Under the pieces are notes generated by a model. The model was not told where the DNA came from. It worked only from the letters and a program-made list of their open reading frames with translations, and did no database searches. A DNA stretch of 64,000 nucleotides, taken from positions 18,340,471-18,404,470 of the forward strand of contig CM119269.1 in NCBI GenBank assembly GCA_051294375.1. The letters are read 5' to 3'. How positions within the stretch are numbered: position 1 is the first letter of the stretch; each line of letters starts with the position of its first letter. The translations under genes were made by a program, and so were the position numbers. This DNA is from Paraspadella gotoi. Taxonomy: Eukaryota > Chaetognatha. Of the stretch, positions 1 to 10,205 are shown piece after piece.

Positions 1-466
1 TTTTTTTTACGGTACAGTCGTTAAAATAACATCGTTCTTAAAAAAGAATAATAAAAATAATAATAATAAAAACCGGTTAAAAGCCTTTGAACGATAACAA
101 ATCCTGTTTTGTTTTGTTTTGGCGTTGATTAAAAGAAAACAAAACAAAAAAAACGACAAAAGAACATCACCGTGAGCGACAAGAAAAAAACAACTTGATG
201 TTTGTCGTTTTTCTCTTTCTCCTCTTCCTCCCAAGTTATCTTCGGTGATCTTCTTCCTCATCCCTCTCCTTCTAATTCCCGCGCTTCCTTCGAACAACAA
301 AAACTAATTGATTAAAGTTCCTTCTCATTAATACAAACAAACGAGTTTCGAACGAGAAAGCGATAATCTTTCCATTAGCATTGGCACCGGGGGATTAAAT
401 GGCATTAGTAACGGCATTACTCCTTCTCGGTCAGTGGCACTGGATTTTCACATTCAACGATCGGCG
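1..466. other. AT-rich stretch without a gene
   Basis: A-, T- and AAT-rich sequence. The one open frame on the minus strand is lysine- and phenylalanine-rich, as expected from homopolymers, so I do not call it a gene. A gap follows immediately. Confidence 0.6.
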
Positions 467-639
467 NNNNNNNNNNNNNNNNNNNNNNNNNNNNNNNNNN
501 NNNNNNNNNNNNNNNNNNNNNNNNNNNNNNNNNNNNNNNNNNNNNNNNNNNNNNNNNNNNNNNNNNNNNNNNNNNNNNNNNNNNNNNNNNNNNNNNNNNN
601 NNNNNNNNNNNNNNNNNNNNNNNNNNNNNNNNNNNNNNN
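467..639. other. Assembly gap (173 N)
   Basis: Run of N that ends directly in a GA microsatellite, so the missing bases are probably more of that microsatellite. Confidence 0.95.

Positions 640-673
<34 letters not shown>
640..673 (+). repeat. (GA)n microsatellite
   Basis: Uninterrupted GA dinucleotides that begin at the last N of the preceding gap. Confidence 0.95.
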
Positions 674-675
<2 letters not shown>

Positions 676-1170
676 CCACCCGCAAACGCCGTTTCTCATT
701 GTTACTATGTAATATGTATGTTATGTTGGAGCGATTGAAGATTTTTTTTCAGCCTTTCTACATGTAATTAACAAATTTTAATCCTTTTTTTTAGCATAAC
801 AATTTCACTGTAGTGATATCCTTAAAATTCTTATAAAATTTCAAAAGAAACTTTTGTATAATGTGTTGTACGATATAATATATATAATATATATAATTTA
901 AAAAAAAAACAAAACGTTAAAAATTTCCTATAAATTATTTTGAAAATTTAATACGTGAATTAATTAATACGTTAATTAATTAATTAATTAATAATTTAAA
1001 ACAATTAATATATTTGACGAGTATCTGCGCTGGTAATTTCTATGAATTATTGTATTTTCTTGTTCTGTTCCCCGAACGATATATACAATTTTTTTTTATT
1101 CTCGATTGTCATAATATCTGACTTATAATTATCCTTGTTAAATGACTACAAAAAATTGGTTCCGAGAAAA
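674..1170. other. AT-rich non-coding stretch
   Basis: Low-complexity A/T sequence, with a TA-rich patch near 880 and TTAA-rich repeats at 955-1,000. I see no gene. Confidence 0.6.
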
Positions 1171-1214
1171 AATATTTAAAATATTTAAAATATTTAAAAT
1201 ATTAAAAATATTAA
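1171..1214 (+). repeat. Short AT-rich tandem repeat (about 10-bp unit)
   Basis: Four to five imperfect copies of AAAATATTTA run straight into the gap at 1,215, which suggests the array continues in the missing sequence. Confidence 0.7.
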
Positions 1215-1380
1215 NNNNNNNNNNNNNNNNNNNNNNNNNNNNNNNNNNNNNNNNNNNNNNNNNNNNNNNNNNNNNNNNNNNNNNNNNNNNNNNNNNNNNN
1301 NNNNNNNNNNNNNNNNNNNNNNNNNNNNNNNNNNNNNNNNNNNNNNNNNNNNNNNNNNNNNNNNNNNNNNNNNNNNNNNN
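1215..1380. other. Assembly gap (166 N)
   Basis: Run of N flanked on the left by a 10-bp AT-rich tandem repeat. Confidence 0.95.
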
Positions 1381-1796
1381 ACATTTGTCGCTCAAATCGA
1401 AAGAATTTAAATCGAACTTATTTCAGAATTACCCTGATGCACATTATTTGAAAAGAATTTGGTGTAATTGAGAAAGAAGCCAAATTCGTCGGGAACTCAA
1501 TCACAATTGACTGTCCCGCCCTTCGCTGATAAAGCGTGGATATTCGAAAAATGTCGTCCTTGATCTAATAAGCAAGATGGCAATATGAGGGCATAACCTT
1601 CTATTTATTAGGAATGGGTGTGAAGGCGGGAGGGGGGATAAATAAACAGGAGTTAATGAAGAGAGAGAGAGAGAGTGAGGGAGTGGCGGAACTATGGCGC
1701 TTTGTAAAGGTACGATCGCGGAGATAATACTCACGCGAGGTAAACAATACAGAGCAGGGGAGAGGAGCGCGAGAGGAGTGGTAAATGAGAGAAGGG
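1381..1796. other. Unique stretch without a gene
   Basis: Mixed-composition sequence ending in a GA-rich patch. Open frames that cross it exist only because they run through the N blocks. Confidence 0.6.
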
Positions 1797-2565
1797 NNNN
1801 NNNNNNNNNNNNNNNNNNNNNNNNNNNNNNNNNNNNNNNNNNNNNNNNNNNNNNNNNNNNNNNNNNNNNNNNNNNNNNNNNNNNNNNNNNNNNNNNNNNN
1901 NNNNNNNNNNNNNNNNNNNNNNNNNNNNNNNNNNNNNNNNNNNNNNNNNNNNNNNNNNNNNNNNNNNNNNNNNNNNNNNNNNNNNNNNNNNNNNNNNNNN
2001 NNNNNNNNNNNNNNNNNNNNNNNNNNNNNNNNNNNNNNNNNNNNNNNNNNNNNNNNNNNNNNNNNNNNNNNNNNNNNNNNNNNNNNNNNNNNNNNNNNNN
2101 NNNNNNNNNNNNNNNNNNNNNNNNNNNNNNNNNNNNNNNNNNNNNNNNNNNNNNNNNNNNNNNNNNNNNNNNNNNNNNNNNNNNNNNNNNNNNNNNNNNN
2201 NNNNNNNNNNNNNNNNNNNNNNNNNNNNNNNNNNNNNNNNNNNNNNNNNNNNNNNNNNNNNNNNNNNNNNNNNNNNNNNNNNNNNNNNNNNNNNNNNNNN
2301 NNNNNNNNNNNNNNNNNNNNNNNNNNNNNNNNNNNNNNNNNNNNNNNNNNNNNNNNNNNNNNNNNNNNNNNNNNNNNNNNNNNNNNNNNNNNNNNNNNNN
2401 NNNNNNNNNNNNNNNNNNNNNNNNNNNNNNNNNNNNNNNNNNNNNNNNNNNNNNNNNNNNNNNNNNNNNNNNNNNNNNNNNNNNNNNNNNNNNNNNNNNN
2501 NNNNNNNNNNNNNNNNNNNNNNNNNNNNNNNNNNNNNNNNNNNNNNNNNNNNNNNNNNNNNNNNN
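1797..2565. other. Assembly gap (769 N)
   Basis: The longest N run in the window. Nothing can be said about its content. Confidence 0.95.
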
Positions 2566-3430
2566 TGCCACTAGCTTTGGTCAATTTGCTACGAATAGGA
2601 AGTAGGAGGAAAGAAAGAAAAAGGAGGAAGGAGTAAAGAGAAAACGAAGGGGTAGAAGAAAGAAAGAAATATTAAAAGCAATACGGAGGATAATGAGTGA
2701 GAACTTAGACGGCCATGGAAAAAAAAAAACAGCCCACGACAGCGGGGTATTCGATTTGTTTTTGCACTGTCAGGGACATTGGACTATCTGTGTTCCCCAC
2801 TGCACTGCCATCGTGGCATCACAGAGTGTGTTTCAGAATTGAAAAAAAAAAACATAAAACTTTTAATAGTTTTTTTTTTATTAGCGGTAATACCATAACC
2901 AACGTAATGTGAATGAACGTCATGATTTAGTATTATGAAAGTGTTTTAATCCATTGCGTCAACCACGCCCTCTTCTTCGTCCGCCATCTTTGACTTTTTG
3001 TTTTCGTGTCGCTCGGCCGTTGACTCTCCTTCGTGGGAGCATTTCAGTTGGAAGTGGGAAAAGAGAACATTAAAGAGAAGTTACCAGTCTCGTTATAGTT
3101 TGCATTACTTTTTGCATCATTAATTAATCCTGTGACGAATCATTGTGAAATCGACGGCCTTGAAGAAGAAGAAACGTCCCAGTGCCGCTTTTTAACGTAA
3201 CTCATCCACACGGAATGTTTGGGTGGTTACAGTAAATAAATGAAATTTTCGAGAATCCAGGGGTAGTTAAACGAACATATTTCGTAAGAGAAACAAAAAA
3301 AGGAAACGGCCCCCCGATAAAATATGTCGTTGTTGTTGATTTTTTCCTTGTCGTTGTTGTTAATTCGCCCCGACCATGGCTCTTGTGTTTTGTTTTGCGC
3401 GGAACGAGGGGCGCCTTCATAACTCTGGCT
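2566..3430. other. Unique stretch, promoter-like patch near 2.98 kb
   Basis: No gene seen. Around 2,985 the sequence CCGCCATCTT matches the YY1-type element common at animal housekeeping promoters, in a less AT-rich context. I can follow no coding exon downstream, so this is only a weak promoter hint. Confidence 0.25.
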
Positions 3431-3600
3431 ATTTTCTGCTTCGCAAATGGGGGATCGAGTCTCCTTTATGGCCGGATTTGCGTGCCGGCGCTTCGGGGCG
3501 GCGTCGGGCGTTGTCTGGCGGCGTAGGAGGGCGGCGCTGGTGGGCGGCGCTTCGAGCGGAAGAGATTAAACGAGAATTACCGGAGCATGAATGATGGTCG
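3431..3600. promoter_or_regulatory. GC/CpG-rich patch
   Basis: A short island of GC-rich, CpG-rich sequence with several GGCGGCG motifs in otherwise AT-rich DNA. It resembles a small CpG-island promoter, but I see neither a TATA box nor a following coding exon. Open frames on both strands here reflect the lack of AT-rich stop codons. Confidence 0.3.
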
Positions 3601-3667
3601 AGATTGTCTCTCGCTAAAATAAAGTTCGAACTCACCCAATTTGGGTGGATAGGGAAATTGAGAAGAT

Positions 3668-3670
<3 letters not shown>

Positions 3671-3764
<94 letters not shown>
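3671..3764 (+). repeat. (GA)47 microsatellite
   Basis: Perfect GA array of 94 bases, the longest uninterrupted dinucleotide array in the window. Confidence 0.97.
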
Positions 3765-3766
<2 letters not shown>

Positions 3767-4680
3767 AAAGTCCGACGCAAAATCGATATAATATGTTAAT
3801 CGAGAGAGTCTTCATCTAAATACGTTTTATTTTTAGTTAAGTCAAGATTGGTGCTTAGAATATATATGAATATGAATAGAAAGCAGCGCTGTCGTGACTC
3901 GTGGGCTTCTTTTTTTTTTTCGAGTGAAATGGTCTCACTGTCTTACTTTCATTTTTCCTCTCACTCACCAACTCTGTCCTTTCTTTTACTTATTCACTAC
4001 AGAACATTACACTATTCGTTCTTGTCAAATTTTTGTCTCACAAAAGGCGGCTCCCACTCTTCAGCGCTTTAACGACGAAAACAACTCGAAACTTCCGCTG
4101 AGGAAACCCCCCCCCCCATCTTTCCGATTTTGTTTGTGGCGTGATCAAACTCATCATCCTTCGAATCGAATTTCATGGAAGCGAAATCCAATTATGATCA
4201 AATTCGAAACCAAATCCGCTTCTTTTCTTTTCATCTTCGTGAGAAATCACGATATCATTCGTTTTTTTCAATCTCGATATCAATTTAATAAATTATTTCG
4301 TATGTGTTTAATATTGTTTATTTTCTATATATTGCATCGTTTACGGTTTACGATTCAGACGTTTTGACTCGTTACTTCTCGCCACGAGAACGTATTAACC
4401 AGATCGTTCTTTGCCCGATATCGGAAGTCTGTAAACCACATTAGCCACGAGGTTTCCTCCTCTTACGCCAACGCATTCACGACATCCCCAACTCTCCAGT
4501 TCATTCTCACCAGAGCCTGAATTCAAAATTCTCTCATAGCGACGCCCCTCGCTCATCAAATCCTCCACGTTAATACGTAATTAATTAGTAATTAATTCTG
4601 AATAGATTTTTTTTTTTTTTTTGATTTATCGCTCCTTTTTTTCGATTTATTATTATTTGTGATTTAAAAGAAGCCGCGAA
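3765..4680. other. Unique AT-rich stretch without a gene
   Basis: No repeat family or recognisable gene. The 157-codon plus-strand frame at 3,894-4,367 is rich in F, H, S and R and matches no domain I know. Its length is not decisive in T-rich DNA. Confidence 0.45.
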
Positions 4681-4689
4681 TCGCTGGGC

Positions 4690-4766
4690 GGCGCGTTCTA
4701 AGCTGTGGGCGTCCGTGCACGCTTTTATAATTCGTCGCGAAAAGAAAGGGAATGTGGCCGATTGGC
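4690..4766 (-). promoter_or_regulatory. Candidate TATA/CCAAT promoter (minus strand)
   Basis: Read on the minus strand, a CCAAT pentamer (4,761-4,765) is followed about 32 bases later by TATAAAA (4,723-4,729), close to the classical CCAAT-to-TATA spacing of an RNA polymerase II core promoter. A GC-richer segment follows where transcription would start (about 4,690-4,700). No coding exon can be recognised downstream, so this rests on motif spacing alone. Confidence 0.3.
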
Positions 4767-5093
4767 GAAACAATCCTTTGGTTTAGTTATATAATAATTA
4801 TTTATAGAGTATTCTTTAATAACTGTAATAATTGTGTTATAAACACTTCTTTTCCATTAGCTATGTACCTTTTAAAAATAAAAATATTCAAATAACAAAC
4901 GTAAAACATTTCTTTCGTACGACTTGGCGGCTGTGTCGGCTTCTCGGGGACGAAGGTCGAAAGGTTTCCACACTTTTTTTTATTTATGCCGCATCAAAGG
5001 AATCGAAATACATCAATGAATTCAATGGAAGGCTAGAATTTATTTCCGCATTTTTATTCCGGAGCCGGAAAATCGGCGCGGAATTCTTTTGAG

Positions 5094-5210
5094 ATGCCGA
5101 CGAAACTTTTGTTGTTCGTTGTTGAGTCGTTGCCGACATTTGCCGATGCCGATACCGTCAACGATACCGAAAAGTCTCCAGATTCCTCTTCCGCGCCCAG
5201 AAACGAATAA
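5094..5210 (+). CDS. Short unrecognised ORF (38 aa)
   Basis: The frame starts with ATG and has a hydrophobic N-terminus (MPTKLLLFVV), then an acidic, serine-rich tail ending SSSAPRNE. This could resemble a secretory leader, but 38 codons is well within chance. Immediately downstream (5,234-5,275) is a run of GCC/GCT triplets that would encode alanines in one frame. I assign no function. Confidence 0.12.
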   Translation: MPTKLLLFVVESLPTFADADTVNDTEKSPDSSSAPRNE

Positions 5211-5411
5211 GATTTTTTTTGAATCTGTTTCTGTTGCTGCCGTCGCCACTCCTGCCGCCGCTGCCGCTGCCGCTACCGACGATGGGCGCTGCAGCTGACG
5301 AATCCCGACTTCGCAGTTAATCGAGCGAAAATCCCGACCACATTTTTCTTCTTTTTTTTTAATTTCTTTTTTTCCATAATTTTGGGGGTTTGCCGGATTT
5401 TTCTTTTTAGT

Positions 5412-5443
5412 ATGTGTGTGTGTGTGTATTTGTGTGTGTGCGT
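5412..5443 (+). repeat. (GT)n microsatellite
   Basis: GT dinucleotides with one TATT interruption. Open frames beginning here (CVCICVC...) are products of the repeat. Confidence 0.9.
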
Positions 5444-6560
5444 GTCCGGTGATAACTTACCGTTTCTATATAGAGTCGATCTGTCACGAAGAAGTCGCTA
5501 TGGCGACCTTTTATCGACAGGCTCAAGTTCCGTACTTAGCCTCTTTTCTACTTGTTAGTTCCACTTTGGTTTTTTGCTCCGTGTCGAGTTTTCAAAGACC
5601 ACCATCCTCCCATGTACTTTTTCTTTTTATAACTATCTTCTCCTTTCCGGATTTTTTTTTTTTTTTTAAATTTTTACTTTTTCCTCGATTCCTTTTTTTT
5701 TTTTCTCCCTTCCTTCTTTTACTTGTTTGTTCTTTCTTCCTCCTCATTGTACTTGACTCCCACTCTCCATTTCCCTTTCTGTGTCCTTCCTTCAATTTTT
5801 TTGGCTAAAGCGGAGCGACTCTGCCGATTTCCATTTATTTCTTTCTCCAGCAGAAGCGGAATCCAACCCGGATGTAGCTGGTACGGAGAAAGGAAATGAA
5901 GTGGTACCGCTCTGGGGGGGGGGAGGTGGAGATGAGATTGGTGAAGAGAAATGAGGCGATGATGACGATGATCACGAACTTTAAAAGGCAGAGATGAAAA
6001 TCATAAATTGATTAAATTGATTTATTTTTTAAGGAATAATTTTGCCGAAATGAAATAAAGATCGTTGATAATCAAACGTTAATTCATATAATCACATCTT
6101 GTGTTCAAAATTTGGTCGTGTTTCTCTTCGATTTTGAGTCGCAGTGAGAATTGTGAACAAAGGGCGCCGCCATTTTTTGTTCTCTTTCGACAAATCTTCG
6201 TAGGCTAATTAGCGTCAGGACGCTTGAATTCGAAAAGGAGGAAAAGGAAAAGAGAAAATTTGGGAGGAAAATTGGAGGAAGAAAAGGAAAGAGAGGAAAG
6301 AACCAAAGAAATAAATGGAAAGTAGATATGTTTATTATATGTTAATTATATAATCAACGAAAATCGAGTTAGATTGGATTAGATCAAAAATGGAGCAAAA
6401 AAATGTCTGTGTATTATAAATCTATTAAATTTATGAATTATAACTTTCATCGACACAGTGTTTGCTGAAAAGAAAAAAAAAATATTTAAAGATTTACTCA
6501 GGTTATCGACTAACCCTTTTTCACTTTTCTCTTCAGTGTGAAGAGTGACTGAAATGGGTT
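5444..6560. other. Pyrimidine-rich then AT-rich stretch
   Basis: 5,590-5,800 is T/C-rich and gives meaningless F/L/S-rich frames. Near 6,168 a GCCGCCATTTT motif is another YY1-like element. No gene is recognised. Confidence 0.45.
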
Positions 6561-6576
6561 TGACAAAAGTATGCCA

Positions 6577-6613
6577 GAGAGAGAGAGAGAGAGATAGAGA
6601 AGATGGAGAGAGA

Positions 6614-6659
<46 letters not shown>

Positions 6660-6670
6660 GGAGAGAGACT
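6577..6670 (+). repeat. (GA)n microsatellite cluster
   Basis: GA runs broken by TA, TG and single-base slips. The minus-strand frame covering it is almost only L, S and F and is not a gene. Confidence 0.9.
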
Positions 6671-7000
6671 CACCTGGTTTGTTGTGACGCGAAAGTCGTC
6701 GGACTCGTGAAAAGTTGAAAGCTGAGAGGAGATGAAGGAAAGAAGGAAAGGATTAAAGGAAAAAGAGGAAAGAGGAAAATGAAGTAAAAGGAAAAGGGAA
6801 AATAGATAGGAAATGAAAGAAACTATATACAAAACAATGTGTAAAAGGAGAGAGAGAAAAAAATGTAAACCGAAAAAAATGGGGAAAAAAAGAAAGGAGA
6901 GAAAATGGAAAAAGAAGAAAGAAAGCCCAGAAAAAGAAAAAAAGAAAAAAAATGTTGATTCGCTCATCGACGTCGCGTTTTTTTGACACACGCTGCTCCA

Positions 7001-7062
7001 CTCAATGCAAACAGAACCTTTCAAATGCAAACAGTCCCTCTCAATGCAAACAGTCCCCCTTT
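7001..7062 (+). promoter_or_regulatory. Three tandem ATGCAAAC motifs
   Basis: A unit of about 20 bases is repeated three times, with ATGCAAAC at 7,005, 7,025 and 7,044, each followed by AG and a short C-rich tail. ATGCAAA is the core of the octamer bound by POU-family transcription factors. It could be a small enhancer-like element or simply a short minisatellite. Confidence 0.35.
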
Positions 7063-7677
7063 AGAATAGAAACCTCTAATTTCAAACGGCTTAAAAGTCT
7101 CTAAAACGCGATGGGACGAAGAATAATCCTCAGTCGACGAATAGAAACGAAAAAAAAGGGCAATCGACGATTCGGATATTCGTTCGGGGAGGAAGAGGGA
7201 ATATCAGAAGAGGAAATTATATACGGAATGAAATGGGGAAATGCTTCTGCTTGAAGTAGCGAATGTTAATGTGAATGGAAAACAATCCATGGTTACCTTA
7301 TATACGCTTTAAGTGAAATTATACAATATATATACATGCAGCGATGAAAAATCTATCGTAATTATTGTACTTTATTATATTTCTATGTTATTGTATACGA
7401 CTACAAAAAAAATCGTTACACTTTATAGCTAATAGCTATCATGAATAATATTCATAGTCATTGACTAAAGAATATAGATCAGCGCAATTTGCTTGTCTCT
7501 GGTAAGCTTTGTGTTGATGACTAGCAACGAAATCATTCAAAGCGGAAAGCAAATCGTCAATCAAATATTCATCGGTTTCCTGCGAGAAGCAGTGAACCCT
7601 TTTTTTTCGTTGTTGCAGCAACAAGCCGTTTCCAGAGAATCTAAAAAACTAATTAATCGACAATCTTTATTTATGGG
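7063..7677. other. Unique AT-rich stretch
   Basis: No gene recognised. Two opposing frames of 61 and 87 codons overlap at 7,439-7,756, as chance frames often do. Confidence 0.45.
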
Positions 7678-8087
7678 ACTGAGTACAATTTTATTGAGAG
7701 ATCCTTTTAGCAGGATCATTTTTCAAGGCAAGCAATTTACAAAAATGATCCGGTAGAAAAAATCAAAACTGTTGATTAATTATTTTCTTTTACTGTGCAT
7801 GCGATGTCTCTTCACACTATTAGAGTTCGCCGCTTTGCGAACGAATTCCCTCGACGGAATAAAACCGGCGACCTATTTTTAGCCTATGGGGTCTCTCCGG
7901 CCCACGCATGACTCGGGAAACAAGTGTTCCCTTTTGTATCGAAGAATAAGCGGGTCCCTTTGTAATCGAGAAAAATTGTTCCTTTGTCGTCGTCGTCGTC
8001 AACGTCGCAGGATTGGCAGAATTGATGTTCGTTTAGAAAAAAAATAAATTGGGGTTTGGAGGGCATGGAGTGAAAGGGGAATGCCGT

Positions 8088-8110
8088 TGTTGTTGTTGTT
8101 GTTGTTGTTG
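8088..8110 (+). repeat. (TTG)n microsatellite
   Basis: TTG triplets inside P1. The partner in the other arm is a longer, interrupted CAA tract at about 18,777-18,820. Confidence 0.85.
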
Positions 8111-8219
8111 GACTGAAGGGAGGAGGGGGGGAATAAGTCGAGGGGAGACGCATTGTGAAACGCGGACGTAACAAACGTCGAGCGATTGATTTGTGGTGAA
8201 CGGAAAAGGAAGAGAGATG

Positions 8220-8349
8220 CACATTGCACATTGTACATTGCACTTTGCACATTGCACATTGCACATTGTACATTGCACATTGTACTTTGCACATTGCACA
8301 TTGTACATTGCACATTGTACTTTGCACATTGTACATTGCACATTGCACA
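8220..8349 (+). repeat. Heptanucleotide minisatellite (CAYATTG)n
   Basis: About 18 tandem copies of a 7-base unit, mainly CACATTG, TACATTG and CACTTTG. The open frames across it on both strands (cysteine, valine and glutamine repeats) are products of the array. The partner locus in the other arm, about 18,600-18,665, is only about half as long and degenerate. Confidence 0.9.
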
Positions 8350-9240
8350 GGGGTGTGAACATTGGAGATGGAGAGGATCCCTGAAAGAAAAAATATTCCC
8401 GATATACTAGTTACCTATAAAGATAAATTAATTATTGTTTAAGCAGTTTGATAAACATATTAATAAGCCTCTTATTGATGCCTGGGCGATATAGTGTATA
8501 TTAATGTAGGAACGGCTATGCTAAGTTCAGAGTTAAAAGTTTTTCTTTTTTTCCTTTTTTATATATAAAATTTTTAAAACCAATATAAAAATTCACATAA
8601 TAGTCTGACCGGGCGCCCCTTAGAGCCCGGGCCTCTTCGGATGTTTACCGTCTAACCCTCTACACGCCCCTAGGGATGCAGTCGGGGAGAGGCAGGGGAG
8701 ACTGTCGCCGCTTTTCCGTCGCGGAATCAAACTCCTGAAGCCTTGAACGGAAATAGGAGTTCAAGGTTGGATAAGTGAAAACCTGGTGAGAGGAAGGGAA
8801 GGGAAGAGAAAAAAATGACATCTCGGAGAAGAGGATTGGGTGGAGAATCTGGAGATGTTGATAAGGCGTGGGCCGAAGACTTGGTCGGCCATTCGGCAGC
8901 CATGGAAAGGGTGCTGGGTTGGGAACCATGCTTGGGGTATTTTCGAGGGCTTCATGTCGCTTTGTGGTCGTCCTCACGTACGTATCTGAGTGGAATCGAT
9001 CCCGGTATTTTCACCTGCTAAACTGTTTACTGAACGAGCAACCGGGTTATAGGAATTCCTAGAGGTAAGAGGAATTTCTAGAGGCGGGGTGAACTTTTCA
9101 ATGCTACGTAAAGGTGATGGCCTTAGCTGGTGTAGCCAAGCTATGAGCATCGTCTCTCTCTCTCTCTTCTCAAAAGACTCGACGCAAAGAAAAACATCTA
9201 AAATTCAAATTGACAGGAATCGTCAAAGGCTGTTTCTTTT

Positions 9241-9345
9241 CTTGGTCGGAAAGAGGAACGAAATAGAAAGGAGAGAGAGAGAGAGAGGGAGAAAGAGAGA
9301 GAGAGAGAGAGAAAGAGAGTGAAAGAGAGAGAGAGAGAGAGTGAA
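9241..9345 (+). repeat. GA-rich microsatellite
   Basis: GA runs with AA and GT interruptions. The counterpart TC tract in the right arm lies at 17,480-17,592. Confidence 0.85.
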
Positions 9346-9379
9346 GAAAAGAAAAAAAAGAGAAAAAAATACGTTTTTA

Positions 9380-9451
9380 TTAGTTGATTTGCTTTGGCGT
9401 CGGCAGCGGCGCGGTGACGACGTAGAAGGCTGAGAAGGCGGTCGCGTTCAT
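9380..9451 (-). CDS. Tiny ORF inside P1 (23 aa), possible leader or first exon
   Basis: The minus-strand frame starts ATGAAC and reads MNATAFSAFYVVTAPLP before a stop. The same ATG and the start of the frame are recognisable in the other arm at 17,360 (plus strand), with indels. The surrounding sequence is CpG-rich and 5'-UTR-like. It may be the start of a spliced gene or an upstream ORF; 23 codons cannot prove coding. Confidence 0.15.
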   Translation of the reverse strand: MNATAFSAFYVVTAPLPTPKQIN

Positions 9452-9724
9452 TTTGGAAGATTTGTTGTTATTTTGGTTTCAACTGAGTTTTGAAGAAAGG
9501 GATAGAGGGAGAGAGCGAGAGAGAGATAGAGAGAGCGAGAGGGAGAAAGCGAAAAAGAAAGAGAGAATGAGAAATAGAGAGGCCAAGGAGTAGGATAGAG
9601 AGTGAGAATAAACATTAAAGAAATCAAGTTTTATTTTGAAAGAAAATAAGGAAAATCAATTCATTTCGTTTTTAACTTCTTATCGATTCTTGTTTCCAAT
9701 TAATTTTGCCAGGAAATGAAATTG

Positions 9725-9818
9725 AGGCTAATTGTGTTTTCAGTGAGGACTCGATCAGTTCCTTATNNNNNNNNNNAGGCTAATTGTGTTTTTAGTGAGG
9801 ACTCGATCAGTTCGTTAT
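9725..9818 (+). repeat. 42-base duplication flanking a 10-N gap
   Basis: The 42 bases at 9,725-9,766 are repeated at 9,777-9,818 with two mismatches, on either side of a 10-N block (9,767-9,776). The other palindrome arm has this sequence once, near 17,040-17,080. This is two overlapping contig ends that were joined without being merged. Confidence 0.9.
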
Positions 9819-10205
9819 GAAATTGGTACAACCAATATAAAAATTATCCATTCATTTAATAAAGAAGCTATCTTGCCCCTGACTTTGGGCCCAATGGGCA
9901 GGCTTTGGTGGTTAAAGGCCTCCATCACACTTACAAGATAATAACATAGCGGGACCCTGCAATCAAGACTCTCTCTCAGACTCGTTTATTCACTCCCAGA
10001 GTAAGTGGCTTCCCTATCAATGAAGTGGTATAATATTTTAAAGAATGTTTCGATTGTATGAAAAGAATTTGAAATCTATTGTTTCCCGCTAAAAGTGGGG
10101 TTGTTGTCGTTGTCGAGTTTCGCCCCACAGTTTTTGCCTCAAATGAGGGCAGAGTCATCTTCGATCAACCGATAAGCGAGAAGAGAAGGGGGAGAGTAGG
10201 GCGAG

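Larger units (their letters stand above)
7678..10205 (+). repeat. Palindrome P1, outer left arm
   Basis: This segment is matched in reverse complement, in collinear order, by 16,619-19,267. Anchors include the block near 7,880 with its partner near 19,030, the GGATCC block at 8,376 with 18,570, the GC-rich block at 8,600-8,720 with 18,170-18,330, and 9,830-9,960 with 16,870-17,040. The arms differ by many single-base indels and by microsatellite length, which looks like read error or an unpolished haplotype more than ordinary substitution. Confidence 0.85.

Noticed and set aside
1501-2605. Several ORFs of about 280-360 codons across the first long gap
   Set aside because: More than two thirds of each frame is N.
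7884-8348. Cysteine/glutamine repeat proteins (CNVQC-type) of 109-154 codons in three frames
   Set aside because: They are translations of the 7-base minisatellite. A 7-base unit cycles through all three frames, so all stay open without selection.
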